From Pseudoteredinibacter isoporae_A (lineage in GTDB: Bacteria; Pseudomonadota; Gammaproteobacteria; Pseudomonadales; Cellvibrionaceae): a stretch of 64,000 nucleotides of DNA. The stretch covers positions 133,680 through 197,679 of the forward strand of contig NZ_BAABWJ010000009.1 of the NCBI RefSeq assembly GCF_040372805.1, written 5' to 3'. A program made the translations under genes and the position numbers. Each line of letters starts with the position of its first letter. Position 1 is the first letter of the stretch. Below the pieces are notes generated by a model. It was not told the origin of the DNA. It ran no database searches and saw only the letters and a list, made by a program, of their open reading frames with translations. Below, in pieces: positions 35,326 through 45,468 of the stretch.

Positions 35326-36471
35326 ATGAGCCCTTTATTGCGCAATAATTCCCGGCCCGCCATTCTTGTTCTTGAAGATGGCAGTATCTTTCGTGGCAGT
35401 GCCATTGGCGCTGATGGTCAGGCCGTTGGTGAGGTGGTGTTTAACACCGCTATCACAGGCTACCAGGAAATCCTGACCGACCCTTCCTACGCCAAGCAAA
35501 TCGTGACACTGACCTACCCGCATATTGGCAGTGTTGGGGTGACCCAGGAAGATGAAGAATGTGATCAGATTTGGGCCACCGGCCTGGTGATTCGCGATCT
35601 ACCATTGCTGGCATCCAACTTCCGCAAAGAAGAAAACCTGGATGCCTACCTGCAAAAGCACAATATTCTGGGCATTGCTGATATCGATACACGCCGACTG
35701 ACTCGCTTGCTGCGTGACAAGGGCTCGCTCAAAGGTTGCATCATGGCCGGCGAGCTGAATGAAGAAGCCGCTCTGGCTGCCGCTAAAGATTTCTCAGGTC
35801 TGAAAGGCTTGGATCTGGCTAAAGAAGTGACCACCGCTGAAGCGTACCCTTGGACAGAGGGCAGCTGGCAGCTGGGCAAAGGACACGTAGAGCAGACTGA
35901 GAAGCGTTTTAACGTCGTGGCTTATGACTACGGTGTTAAGCGTAATATTCTGCGCATGTTGGCTGATCGCGGTTGTGATTTAACTGTCGTTCCAGCGAAA
36001 ACTCCCGCTTCTGAAGTATTGGCGATGAACCCCGATGGCGTGTTTTTGTCGAATGGCCCCGGTGATCCAGAGCCCTGTGATTATGCGATCAATGCAATTC
36101 AGGAGCTGTTGAAAACCGAGATTCCGGTGTTTGGCATCTGCCTTGGCCACCAGCTGCTGGCACTGGCCTCTGGCGCGAAAACCGTCAAGATGGGCCATGG
36201 CCACCACGGCGGTAACCACCCGGTACAAAACCTGGATGATCAAACCGTATTGATTACCAGCCAGAATCACGGTTTCGCGGTTGACGAAGATAGCCTGCCT
36301 GACAATCTGCGCGCGACGCACAAATCACTGTTTGATGGGACCTTGCAGGGCATTCATCGCACCGATAAGCCTGCCTTCAGTTTCCAGGGTCACCCAGAAG
36401 CTAGCCCCGGCCCGCACGACGCGGCGCCGTTGTTCGACCACTTTATTGAATTGATGGAGGCCGCCCGCTAA
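35326..36471 (+). CDS. carA: Carbamoyl-phosphate synthase small subunit CarA
   Basis: Glutamine amidotransferase subunit that supplies ammonia to CarB for arginine and pyrimidine synthesis. 381 residues: N-terminal CPSase domain (ILVLEDGSIFRG, FNTAITGYQEILTDPSY) and a class I GATase with nucleophile Cys272 in FGICLGHQ and the HPEASPGPHD catalytic histidine segment. GGAGG precedes the ATG. Twelve bases separate it from carB. Confidence 0.98.
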   Translation: MSPLLRNNSRPAILVLEDGSIFRGSAIGADGQAVGEVVFNTAITGYQEILTDPSYAKQIVTLTYPHIGSVGVTQEDEECDQIWATGLVIRDLPLLASNFRKEENLDAYLQKHNILGIADIDTRRLTRLLRDKGSLKGCIMAGELNEEAALAAAKDFSGLKGLDLAKEVTTAEAYPWTEGSWQLGKGHVEQTEKRFNVVAYDYGVKRNILRMLADRGCDLTVVPAKTPASEVLAMNPDGVFLSNGPGDPEPCDYAINAIQELLKTEIPVFGICLGHQLLALASGAKTVKMGHGHHGGNHPVQNLDDQTVLITSQNHGFAVDEDSLPDNLRATHKSLFDGTLQGIHRTDKPAFSFQGHPEASPGPHDAAPLFDHFIELMEAAR

Positions 36472-36483
36472 GGGGAGATAGAC

Positions 36484-39400
36484 ATGCCAAAAAGAACCGA
36501 CATTGAAAGTATTCTGATTATTGGTGCCGGCCCCATTGTTATCGGACAGGCCTGTGAATTTGACTACTCTGGCGCCCAGGCTTGTAAGGCACTGCGCGAA
36601 GAGGGTTATCGCGTTATTCTGGTGAATTCCAACCCGGCCACCATCATGACCGACCCGGCGATGGCGGATGCAACCTATATTGAGCCGATCACTTGGGAAA
36701 CGGTTGCCAAGATTATTGAGAAAGAACGCCCGGATGCAGTATTGCCTACCATGGGCGGTCAGACGGCGTTGAACTGCGCACTGGCACTGCACGACAATGG
36801 TGTTTTGGATAAATTCGGCGTCGAGCTGATTGGTGCCAAGCAGGAAGCCATTCATAAAGCCGAAGATCGTGATTTGTTCGACAAGGCGATGAAAAAAATC
36901 GGCTTGGAATGTGCCCGTGCTGAAATCGTTCACTCTATGGACGAAGCGAAAAAAGTCCCAGAAATGTTCGGTTTTCCGGTTATTATTCGCCCCTCTTTTA
37001 CCATGGGTGGCTCCGGTGGAGGTATCGCTTACAACTGGGAAGAATTTGAAGAAATTTGCGCGCGTGGTCTCGACCTTTCGCCGACCAACGAATTGTTGAT
37101 TGATGAATCTCTGCTTGGTTGGAAAGAGTATGAGATGGAAGTGGTGCGTGATAAAAATGATAACTGCATTATCATTTGCTCTATCGAAAACTTTGACCCA
37201 ATGGGTGTGCACACCGGTGATTCCATCACTGTTGCGCCGGCGCAAACACTGACCGATAAAGAACTGCAGATTATGCGTAATGCATCGATTGCGGTACTGC
37301 GTGAAATCGGAGTGGAAACCGGTGGTTCCAATGTGCAGTTTGCGGTGAATCCAAAAGATGGCCGTTTGGTGGTCATCGAAATGAACCCCCGCGTGTCTCG
37401 TTCTTCTGCGCTGGCTTCCAAGGCAACCGGTTTCCCAATTGCCAAAGTTGCCGCAAAGCTTGCAGTGGGTTACACCCTGGATGAGTTGCAAAACGACATT
37501 ACCGGCGGTGCAACACCGGCATCGTTCGAGCCTTCCATCGATTATGTTGTGACTAAAATTCCTCGCTTTACCTTTGAGAAATTTGGTGACGCCGATGCGC
37601 GTCTGACCACTCAAATGAAGTCTGTGGGTGAGGTGATGGCCATTGGTCGTACATTCCAGGAGTCCATGCAAAAAGCATTGCGCGGATTGGAAGTTGGCTC
37701 GGCCGGTTTTGAATCGCGAGTTGATTTGCAAAGCGAAGATGCCATGAGCAAGATTCGTCGCGATTTATCGACTCCCGGTGCCGAGCGCATTTGGTATGTT
37801 GGTGATGCGTTCCGTGCTGGCATGTCAATTGACGAGGTATATGAAGTTTCCGCAATTGATCCCTGGTTTTTGGTGCAGATTAAAGACGTTATTGATACCG
37901 AGTTGGCTCTGCAATCCATGCCGTTTTCTGATATCGATGCCGACTTGATGTTCCGCCTGAAGCGCAAAGGTTTTTCTGATTTGCGCCTGGCTGATCTGCT
38001 TGGTGTGAGTCAGCGTAAAGTTCGCGCTCATCGTCACAGCTTGGGTATTCACCCGGTGTACAAACGCGTTGATACCTGTGCGGCTGAATTCTCAACATCA
38101 ACGGCCTATATGTACTCAACCTATGAGGAAGAGTGCGAAGCGGAACCGAGTGATAATCGTAAGATCATGGTTCTCGGTGGCGGCCCGAACCGAATTGGCC
38201 AGGGTATCGAATTTGATTACTGCTGCGTACACGCGGCTTTGGCCATGCGCGAAGACGGTTACGAAACCATTATGGTGAACTGTAACCCTGAAACCGTTTC
38301 CACCGATTACGATACGTCTGACCGCCTCTACTTTGAGCCGGTGACACTGGAAGACGTATTGGAAATTGTGCACAAAGAAAAACCGGAAGGTGTCATTGTG
38401 CAGTTCGGTGGCCAGACGCCATTGAAGCTTGCTCGCGCTTTGGAATCTGCCGGTGTACCAATCATTGGTACCGCACCAGAAGCCATTGACCGCGCTGAAG
38501 ACCGTGAGCGTTTCCAGCAAATGATCGAACGTCTCGGTTTGTTGCAACCTTCCAACGCCATTGTGCGCTCTTCAGAAGAAGCGGTGCGCGAAGCAGAAAA
38601 TGTGGGTTATCCTTTGGTTGTACGTCCATCTTATGTCTTGGGCGGCCGCGCAATGGAAATTGTTTATAACGAAAGTGAGCTGCGCACGTATATGCGCGAA
38701 GCTGTTCAGGTGTCGGAAGATGCACCTGTATTGCTGGACCACTTCCTGAACTCGGCCATCGAAGTTGATATCGACGCGGTGAGTGATGGCAAGCAAGTGG
38801 TGATTGGTGCAATCATGCAGCACATTGAGCAGTGTGGAGTTCACTCCGGTGATTCGGCTTGTTCTTTGCCACCTTATAACTTGCCCGCTGATGTTCAGGA
38901 TCTTATGCGTGAGCAAGTTAAGAAGATGGCCTTGGAGTTGGGTGTCGTAGGTTTGATGAACACCCAGTTGGCTTATCAGGATGGCAAGATTTATGTCATC
39001 GAGGTTAATCCTCGCGCCTCTCGTACGGTGCCGTTTGTATCCAAGTGCATCGGGACGTCTCTGGCCAAAGTTGCGGCACGTTGTCAGGCGGGTATGAGTT
39101 TGGAAGAGCAGGGCTTCACTCAGGAAATCGTACCGGATTACTTCAGCGTGAAAGAAGCGGTATTCCCGTTTAACAAATTCCCATCGGTTGATCCGATTCT
39201 CGGCCCTGAAATGAAGTCCACGGGTGAGGTAATGGGAGTTGCCGATACCTTTGCTGAAGCCTATGGCAAATCCCAGATGGGTGCCGGTGATGCAATCCCT
39301 ACCTCGGGCAAGGTCTTTATCAGTGTGCGTGATTTTGACAAAGGCGGTGTGGTCGCAGTTGGACGTGATCTGCAAAAGCTGGGCTTTGAGCTGGTGGCGA

Positions 39401-39714
39401 CACGTGGTACAGCGAAAGTTTTGGAAGATGCTGGCCTGACAGTCGAACTGGTCAACAAGGTGGAAGAAGGTCGTCCACACATTGTTGATGCCATTAAAAA
39501 TGACGAGATCGCCATGGTGGTGAATACCACCGAAGGTAAGCAAGCCATTAAGGATTCAGCGTCTATCCGACGCAGTGCTGAACAGCACGGTGTGTACTAC
39601 ACTACTACTCTGGCTTCGGCTGAAGCCGTCGCGGTAGCTCTTGAGTTTGTTGATGAACACAAGGTACGCTCTGTACAAGAATTGCATGCCCGGGTCGCCA
39701 AGCTGACTCAATAG
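36484..39714 (+). CDS. carB: Carbamoyl-phosphate synthase large subunit CarB
   Basis: 1076-residue synthetase built from two homologous ATP-grasp halves: residues 1 to about 550, beginning IESILIIGAGPIVIGQACEF, and about 553-935, beginning KIMVLGGGPNRIGQGIEFDY. The C-terminal MGS-like allosteric domain (about 936-1076) binds UMP and ornithine in known homologues. Complete. Operonic with carA, followed by greA as in Pseudomonas. Confidence 0.99.
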   Translation: MPKRTDIESILIIGAGPIVIGQACEFDYSGAQACKALREEGYRVILVNSNPATIMTDPAMADATYIEPITWETVAKIIEKERPDAVLPTMGGQTALNCALALHDNGVLDKFGVELIGAKQEAIHKAEDRDLFDKAMKKIGLECARAEIVHSMDEAKKVPEMFGFPVIIRPSFTMGGSGGGIAYNWEEFEEICARGLDLSPTNELLIDESLLGWKEYEMEVVRDKNDNCIIICSIENFDPMGVHTGDSITVAPAQTLTDKELQIMRNASIAVLREIGVETGGSNVQFAVNPKDGRLVVIEMNPRVSRSSALASKATGFPIAKVAAKLAVGYTLDELQNDITGGATPASFEPSIDYVVTKIPRFTFEKFGDADARLTTQMKSVGEVMAIGRTFQESMQKALRGLEVGSAGFESRVDLQSEDAMSKIRRDLSTPGAERIWYVGDAFRAGMSIDEVYEVSAIDPWFLVQIKDVIDTELALQSMPFSDIDADLMFRLKRKGFSDLRLADLLGVSQRKVRAHRHSLGIHPVYKRVDTCAAEFSTSTAYMYSTYEEECEAEPSDNRKIMVLGGGPNRIGQGIEFDYCCVHAALAMREDGYETIMVNCNPETVSTDYDTSDRLYFEPVTLEDVLEIVHKEKPEGVIVQFGGQTPLKLARALESAGVPIIGTAPEAIDRAEDRERFQQMIERLGLLQPSNAIVRSSEEAVREAENVGYPLVVRPSYVLGGRAMEIVYNESELRTYMREAVQVSEDAPVLLDHFLNSAIEVDIDAVSDGKQVVIGAIMQHIEQCGVHSGDSACSLPPYNLPADVQDLMREQVKKMALELGVVGLMNTQLAYQDGKIYVIEVNPRASRTVPFVSKCIGTSLAKVAARCQAGMSLEEQGFTQEIVPDYFSVKEAVFPFNKFPSVDPILGPEMKSTGEVMGVADTFAEAYGKSQMGAGDAIPTSGKVFISVRDFDKGGVVAVGRDLQKLGFELVATRGTAKVLEDAGLTVELVNKVEEGRPHIVDAIKNDEIAMVVNTTEGKQAIKDSASIRRSAEQHGVYYTTTLASAEAVAVALEFVDEHKVRSVQELHARVAKLTQ

Positions 39715-39824
39715 GCCTGCACTCTCGACTTGGCGCCTGTATTCCCAAATGGTATGACAGGCGCCAGTACCAATAACAAAAAACGATGAAAGATCTCGCC
39801 CTTTGGCGAGCGAATGGAATTGCT

Positions 39825-40304
39825 ATGTTAGATAAAGTACCCATGACCCAGGCTGGCGCGGAAGCTCTGCGCGAAGAGTTGGAACGCCTGAAAAAAGAGG
39901 ATCGTCCACGCATTGTGCAGGCAATTGCCGAGGCGCGTGAGCATGGTGACCTCAAGGAAAACGCCGAATATCACGCCGCTCGAGAGCAGCAGGGTTTTTG
40001 CGAAGGTCGCATTCAGGATATTGAGGGCAAACTGTCCAACGCTCAAATTATTGATATCACTAAAATCCCCCACTCGGGCAAAGTGATCTTCGGTTCGACG
40101 GTCGACTTGATCAATTTGGACACCGATGCGACTGTGACCTACACCATCGTGGGCGATGATGAGTCCGATGTTAAGGCGAATAAAATCTCAGTGAATTCTC
40201 CTATTGCCCGCGCCCTGGTTGGCAAGTCTGAGGGTGATGAGGTTGTTGTTCAAACACCAGGTGGTGAGGTGGAGTTTGAGATTGATGTGGTTAAGCATAT
40301 CTAA
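39825..40304 (+). CDS. greA: Transcription elongation factor GreA
   Basis: Rescues backtracked RNA polymerase by stimulating transcript cleavage. 159 residues: an N-terminal coiled coil with the acidic tip (REHGDLKENAEYHAAREQQ) and a C-terminal FKBP-like domain ending with SPIARALVGKSEGDEV. The ATG at 39825 reproduces the E. coli-type N-terminus (xxxPMTxxGAExLREEL). Confidence 0.97.
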   Translation: MLDKVPMTQAGAEALREELERLKKEDRPRIVQAIAEAREHGDLKENAEYHAAREQQGFCEGRIQDIEGKLSNAQIIDITKIPHSGKVIFGSTVDLINLDTDATVTYTIVGDDESDVKANKISVNSPIARALVGKSEGDEVVVQTPGGEVEFEIDVVKHI

Positions 40305-40350
40305 AAGACAGCTCTGTGTTATTGCTTAACGGTGGACACAGTGACCACAT

Positions 40351-40380
40351 AAAAAAAGCCGGCATTTGCCGGCTTTTTTT
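40351..40380 (+). terminator. Bidirectional terminator after greA
   Basis: AAAAAAAGCCGGC-ATTT-GCCGGCTTTTTTT. The symmetric A/T flanks serve both greA and the convergent transporter. Confidence 0.92.
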
Positions 40381-40404
40381 ATGTTTGTTCAACGCTCTTA
40401 ATGG

Positions 40405-41676
40405 CTAGCTGCCTTGTCTTTTTAAATCTTCAACCAGATATTTAGAAGCCATCCAGAAACAAGCGGCCGCGGCCAAGCTGCTGAATGCCATAACGGTGAG
40501 AGAATAGCGTAAGGATTCAGTGCCGTAGCTGCTGGCCAAAAGATCGCTCATAATGCCCGCGATCAATGGGCCTCCGCCAAGGCCAATCAAATTCAGAATG
40601 AAAAATAAAATTGCAGAAGTCATGGCGCGCATATTGGGTTTCACCAGGGTTTGTGCCATCGCCAGTACCGGCCCGAGATACCAAATACCGAAGAAAGTAG
40701 TGCCGCCAATTCCAAGGGCAATCAATATCATGTTCTCGGAATAAAGCGCCAACAGCCCAAGCGGAATGGCCAGAATCTGCCCAACACAGGCAATCCAGGC
40801 ATACCAGCGTTTGTTTTCTTTACCAATGCGGTCGGCAAACCAGCCGGCAAAAAATGCACCGATACCGCCTCCGATACCTGCACCAAAGGCCAGGAGGATG
40901 CCAATGTCAGCCGGTTCCATGCCGTGGGAGCGGAATAGAAAGCTGGGCATAAAGTTGCCTGAGCCATAACTTGAAAAAGAGGCCAGTCCAGAACCAACGG
41001 CCAGGAACACAAAAGAGCGCATGGATTTCAGCGTATTGAGCGTCTCTCTTAAGCTGGTGGATTCACCGACCGGAGCACTGTCGTGTTGGCCGCGTGCGGG
41101 CTCAGTAATGCTGAAGCGAACCAGTAATGCGACAAGCAATCCAGGAATACCTACCACGAAAAAAGCGATTCGCCAGCCATAGTGTTGGTCCACCCAGCCG
41201 CCGACCAAATAGCCCACCATAATGCCTACATAGATTGCCGCACTGTAAAACGCCAATGCTGTGCCGCGTTGGTGCGCGGGGTAGATGTCTGAAATCATGG
41301 AGTGTGCCGGGGGGCTGCCGCCAGCTTCACCGATGCCCACACCAATGCGAGCCAGCAGCATTTGCCAAAAATTCTGTGCGAGTCCTGATAATGCTGTCAT
41401 GCCGCTCCAAATGGCAATGGCCCAAGAGACAATGTTGCGGCGGTTGGAGCGGTCTGCCCAGCGGGCAATAGGAATGCCGGCGGAGACATAGAAGATGGCA
41501 AAAGTGAATCCGGTCATCAGGCCCAATTGGGAGTCTGACAGACCCATATCGGCCTTAATGGATTCCTGCAAAATCACCAGAATTTGCCGATCGATAAAAT
41601 TGAACACATAGACGATGCTCAATAACACCAGCGTGTAGTGGGGCCAGCGGCCTGAGCTCGCAGTCGGGTTTGTCAT
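40405..41676 (-). CDS. MFS transporter, spinster-like
   Basis: 423 residues with about 12 transmembrane segments. The N-terminus (VYVFNFIDRQILVILQESIK) and the ARIGVGIGEAGGSPPAHSMI helix are typical of spinster-type MFS proteins. Substrate unknown. It sits between greA and yhbY on the opposite strand, interrupting an order that is continuous in Pseudomonas, so it is probably a lineage-specific insertion. Confidence 0.85.
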   Translation of the reverse strand: MTNPTASSGRWPHYTLVLLSIVYVFNFIDRQILVILQESIKADMGLSDSQLGLMTGFTFAIFYVSAGIPIARWADRSNRRNIVSWAIAIWSGMTALSGLAQNFWQMLLARIGVGIGEAGGSPPAHSMISDIYPAHQRGTALAFYSAAIYVGIMVGYLVGGWVDQHYGWRIAFFVVGIPGLLVALLVRFSITEPARGQHDSAPVGESTSLRETLNTLKSMRSFVFLAVGSGLASFSSYGSGNFMPSFLFRSHGMEPADIGILLAFGAGIGGGIGAFFAGWFADRIGKENKRWYAWIACVGQILAIPLGLLALYSENMILIALGIGGTTFFGIWYLGPVLAMAQTLVKPNMRAMTSAILFFILNLIGLGGGPLIAGIMSDLLASSYGTESLRYSLTVMAFSSLAAAACFWMASKYLVEDLKRQGS

Positions 41677-42026
41677 AACAGATACCTTGTCACTGCGACT
41701 GTGGCTATGCCTTTGCCTAAGGGGCTCCGATGACGGGCGTTAGGGGGCAGTTCCTGGGCCGCTCATTATTATGTTTCCAAGGAGTGTAAGGGTTATCCCG
41801 CATATTGGAAACCGCCAGGCGATTTTAATATTTGATGCCGCTATATAGATCCGGTGAATACTCAAGTGGAGTTAGGATAAACTGAGGCGATAAATCGTTG
41901 CGATAACGACGAAGGGACTCATTCGGTGTCGATGTGGGGCAGGCCGTGATTGACCCCAAAAGAATTGACCGGAAAAGATTGGAGAGACGCTGAGCGCGCC
42001 TTTTCTCAGATTCTGTCGGCCGCGAC
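41677..42026. other. Intergenic region, no feature seen
   Basis: About 350 bases between the MFS gene start and the yhbY stop. I find no convincing gene, terminator or repeat. Confidence 0.5.
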
Positions 42027-42332
42027 TTAAACGCGGCTGATATTGGAAAGCTTGGCGTTTGGCTTTTTCGCGGCGCGATATACCAAGGCTACCTTACCGA
42101 TTTCCTGAACCAGTTCGCAGCGGGCCTGTTGGCAGAATTCATCGATCACTTGTTTGCGCAAATCGCGATCAGCCACGACCAGTCTTACCTTGATTAACTC
42201 ATGGTCTTCCAGGGCGCGGTCGAGCTCATTCATCACGTTTTCGCTCAGTCCATTGCCGGCAATGGTCACCACAGGCTTCAGGTTGTGGCCTAAACTGCGA
42301 TATTGTTTTTTGCGATCTGCACTTAACGTCAT
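42027..42332 (-). CDS. yhbY: Ribosome assembly RNA-binding protein YhbY
   Basis: 101-residue CRM-domain protein that binds pre-50S particles. The signature is LKPVVTIAGNGLSENVMNELDRALEDHELIKV, with a GxxG-like loop. The ATG at 42332 gives the standard N-terminus (TLSADRKKQYRSLGH); an upstream start at 42386 is not supported. Divergent from rlmE, as usual. Confidence 0.93.
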   Translation of the reverse strand: MTLSADRKKQYRSLGHNLKPVVTIAGNGLSENVMNELDRALEDHELIKVRLVVADRDLRKQVIDEFCQQARCELVQEIGKVALVYRAAKKPNAKLSNISRV

Positions 42333-42550
42333 ACAATAGTCTCTAGGTATATCCCTTTGCCTCTGCGCTCGCGAGTGTAGCCCCATTTGGGTTCAGGATG
42401 CGGAGCATTAGGCGTTTAGGGTGTAAATTCAAACATCAGCCCTGGTTAATTATTCACCACAGCCGTAAAAAGGTGGCGTATTCTACCCGCCAACTGCCCT
42501 GATGTCTTTAATTTTGCGGCTTCAGACAGACAAAACCCGAGGTATTCTCA

Positions 42551-43183
42551 TTGGCCCGTTCCAAAAGTAGCGGTCGTTGGTTGCAAGAGCACTTCAACGA
42601 TCAATATGTAAAGCAATCCCAGCAAGATGGCTACCGTTCCAGAGCCAGCTATAAGCTGATCGAGCTGGATCAGAAGGACAAGCTGTTTCGCACGGGTATG
42701 ACCGTAGTCGATCTCGGCGCAGCCCCAGGAGGCTGGAGCCAGGTCGCGGCGGAGCGAGTCAATGCCAGTGGCGACAGCAAAGGGCGAGTTTTCGCCTCAG
42801 ACATCTTAGAGATGGATGGCATGGCCGGTGTGGATTTCGTTCAGGGGGATTTTACCGAAGAGTCGGTCTTTAACGAATTGATGGATCGTATGGGGGGGGC
42901 TCAAGCAGACCTTGTAATCTCGGATATGGCCCCCAATATGTCAGGTATGGCCGATGTTGATCAGCCCAAATCCATGTACCTGGTGGAATTGGCCCTCGAT
43001 ATGGCTCGACAAGTATTAAAGCCCGGTGGGGTTTTTGTCGCTAAGGTATTTCAGGGCGAAGGATTTGATGAATTGTTGGCCGACAGTCGCAGCAGTTTCC
43101 AGAAGGTTCTGACCCGAAAGCCTGATGCCTCCAGAGCCCGCTCGCGAGAGGTTTATCTCGTGGCTAAAGGGTTTAAAGGCTAA
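42551..43183 (+). CDS. rlmE: 23S rRNA (uridine2552-2'-O)-methyltransferase RlmE
   Basis: Heat-shock methyltransferase acting on U2552 in the 50S A loop. 210 residues: WLQEHFNDQYVKQ at the start, the SAM motif VVDLGAAPGGWSQVA, VISDMAPNMSG, and FVAKVFQGEG, with K-D-K-E type catalytic residues. The start codon is TTG at 42551, supported by a GAGG site at proper distance and by N-terminal alignment with Pseudomonas RlmE (ARSKSS). Upstream of ftsH, as in E. coli. Confidence 0.96.
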   Translation: MARSKSSGRWLQEHFNDQYVKQSQQDGYRSRASYKLIELDQKDKLFRTGMTVVDLGAAPGGWSQVAAERVNASGDSKGRVFASDILEMDGMAGVDFVQGDFTEESVFNELMDRMGGAQADLVISDMAPNMSGMADVDQPKSMYLVELALDMARQVLKPGGVFVAKVFQGEGFDELLADSRSSFQKVLTRKPDASRARSREVYLVAKGFKG

Positions 43184-43443
43184 AAATTTGCAGGTTTAAA
43201 CCAAAACCGCGAAATGACTGTCATACTTACATAGGGGCGGTCATCGTCTCGAAGCCGCGCAGGGGCGATGTGTCTGATATTTGTGCAGCTTGGTCTGAAT
43301 AGACTGTAAAGAACCGCTAAAGCGTGATACCAAGATACGCTGAGAAACGGAAATGGGGCTACAATGGCCCACCAAACCTCATTGAGGCTTAACGTAGTTA
43401 GCCGTGCTTCGCTTTATGGCACTGGCGCCAAGAGGAAATCGCT

Positions 43444-45360
43444 TTGAACGATATGTCAAAAAACCTTGTATTGTGGCTGGTCATTGCGGCAGTGCTGTTT
43501 GCTGTCTTCCAGAATATCAATGGTCAGACCAAGCAAAAGCCACTGGTTTATTCTGACTTTATTGCCGAGGTTCGCTCCGGGCAGGTTCAGAAGGTTGTTG
43601 TCGATGGCCTGATTATTCACGGTGAGCGTCGCGACGGTTCAACCTTCCAGGTGGTTCGTCCGCAAGTCTCCGACAACAAACTGATGGATGATCTGTATAA
43701 CCATAAGGTACAGATTGAAGGCAAATTGCCCGAAAAGCCCAGTATTTGGCAGCAGCTCCTCGTAGCGAGTTTCCCCATCCTGATTATTCTCGTGATCTTC
43801 ATGTTCTTCATGCGCCAGATGCAAGGTGGCTCAGGTGGACGTGGTGGTCCAATGAGCTTTGGTAAGAGCAAGGCTCGCCTGTTGGGTGAAGATCAGGTGA
43901 AAACCACCTTCGCCGATGTGGCGGGTGTTGATGAAGCCAAAGAAGAAGTTCAAGAGCTGGTGGAATACCTGCGCGACCCATCCAAGTTTCAGCGACTGGG
44001 CGGTCAGATTCCTCGTGGTGTGTTGATGGCGGGTCCTCCAGGAACCGGTAAAACGCTGCTGGCAAAAGCGATTGCTGGCGAAGCCAAGGTACCATTTTTC
44101 TCAATCTCCGGTTCTGACTTTGTGGAAATGTTTGTGGGTGTGGGCGCAAGCCGTGTCCGCGATATGTTCGACCAAGCCAAGAAACAGGCACCGTGCATTA
44201 TCTTTATTGATGAAATCGATGCGGTAGGTCGTCATCGTGGTGGCGGTCATGGTGGTGGTCATGATGAGCGTGAGCAAACCCTGAACCAGTTGCTGGTTGA
44301 GATGGACGGCTTTGAAGGTAACGAAGGCGTTATCGTTATGGCAGCCACTAACCGTGCCGATGTATTGGATAAAGCCTTGATGCGTCCAGGTCGTTTTGAC
44401 CGTCAGGTCCACGTTGGTCTGCCAGACATTCGTGGTCGCGAACAAATCCTGAAAGTTCATATGCGTAAAGTGCCTATGGACGACGCGGTAAAAGCCTCTG
44501 TGATTGCTCGTGGTACTCCGGGCTTCTCAGGTGCTGATCTGATGAACTTGGTGAACGAAGCCGCTCTTTTTGCGGCGCGAGCCAATAAGCGCACCGTGAG
44601 CATGGAAGATTTTGAAAAAGCACGCGATAAAATCATGATGGGCGCCGAGCGCAAGTCCATGGTGATGAGCGAAGACGACAAGATCATGACGGCTTATCAC
44701 GAAGCGGGTCACGCTATTGTGGGTTACTTGATGCCCGAGCATGATCCGGTGCACAAGGTCACCATTATTCCACGCGGCGGTGCTTTGGGTGTGACTCAAT
44801 TCCTGCCGGAAGATGATAAGTACAGCCACAGTCGCCGCTACCTGTTGGGTCAAATCTCAACCTTGTACGGTGGCCGAATTGCCGAAGAGATGACCGGCGG
44901 TGCCGATGCGGTGTCTACTGGTGCGTCCAGCGATATTGAACGTGCGACAAAAATTGCGCGTGGCATGGTGATGAAATGGGGTCTGTCTGAAAAGCTGGGC
45001 CCGCTTTCCTACGGTGATGATGAAGGGCAATACCCTGGTATGTCTTCACCGAATTATTCCGGCGCGACATCTAAAGTGATCGACGAAGAAGTGCGCAGCA
45101 TTATCGATGATCGCTATAAAGTGGCCGAGGGAATTCTGGAAGAAAACCGCGATATTCTGGAATCCATGAAAGATGCTTTGATCGAGTATGAAACAATCGA
45201 TTCTGAACAGGTGGAAGATTTGATGAATCGACGCCAAGTGCGTCCACCACGCGATTGGGATGATGGCGATTTCAACAGCCACATCAAATCTGAAAAGAAA
45301 GATTCATCGGATTCGGATAAATCCACAGGTCCTATTGGTGGGCCTGCCAACGAAAGCTAA
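43444..45360 (+). CDS. ftsH: ATP-dependent zinc metalloprotease FtsH
   Basis: Membrane AAA+ protease that degrades LpxC, sigma32 and misassembled membrane proteins. 638 residues: TM1 about 8-26, a periplasmic domain, TM2 about 103-123, Walker A GPPGTGKT, Walker B IIFIDEIDAVG, and the zinc motif HEAGH at 419-423. The TTG start at 43444 has an ideal GAGGA site seven bases upstream; an ATG at 43453 would match the E. coli start but leaves 16 bases to that site. Complete. Confidence 0.98.
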   Translation: MNDMSKNLVLWLVIAAVLFAVFQNINGQTKQKPLVYSDFIAEVRSGQVQKVVVDGLIIHGERRDGSTFQVVRPQVSDNKLMDDLYNHKVQIEGKLPEKPSIWQQLLVASFPILIILVIFMFFMRQMQGGSGGRGGPMSFGKSKARLLGEDQVKTTFADVAGVDEAKEEVQELVEYLRDPSKFQRLGGQIPRGVLMAGPPGTGKTLLAKAIAGEAKVPFFSISGSDFVEMFVGVGASRVRDMFDQAKKQAPCIIFIDEIDAVGRHRGGGHGGGHDEREQTLNQLLVEMDGFEGNEGVIVMAATNRADVLDKALMRPGRFDRQVHVGLPDIRGREQILKVHMRKVPMDDAVKASVIARGTPGFSGADLMNLVNEAALFAARANKRTVSMEDFEKARDKIMMGAERKSMVMSEDDKIMTAYHEAGHAIVGYLMPEHDPVHKVTIIPRGGALGVTQFLPEDDKYSHSRRYLLGQISTLYGGRIAEEMTGGADAVSTGASSDIERATKIARGMVMKWGLSEKLGPLSYGDDEGQYPGMSSPNYSGATSKVIDEEVRSIIDDRYKVAEGILEENRDILESMKDALIEYETIDSEQVEDLMNRRQVRPPRDWDDGDFNSHIKSEKKDSSDSDKSTGPIGGPANES

Positions 45361-45378
45361 ACGCAATCGCGTTTAGCC

Positions 45379-45415
45379 TGGCCGCCGTTACTTGTTAACT
45401 GCGGCCATTTTTATT
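45379..45415 (+). terminator. Rho-independent terminator after ftsH
   Basis: TGGCCGC and GCGGCCA stem, 15-base loop, TTTTTATTTT tail. Confidence 0.75.
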
Positions 45416-45468
45416 TTCTGCCCGCTTAAAAATGATACACGCACCTGATTTATCGAGCGCCGTTATTT

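Noticed and set aside
36325..37731. Long minus-strand reading frame (468 codons) opposite carB
   Set aside because: Mirror of the carB coding strand; carB motifs are clear and the minus product has no family features.
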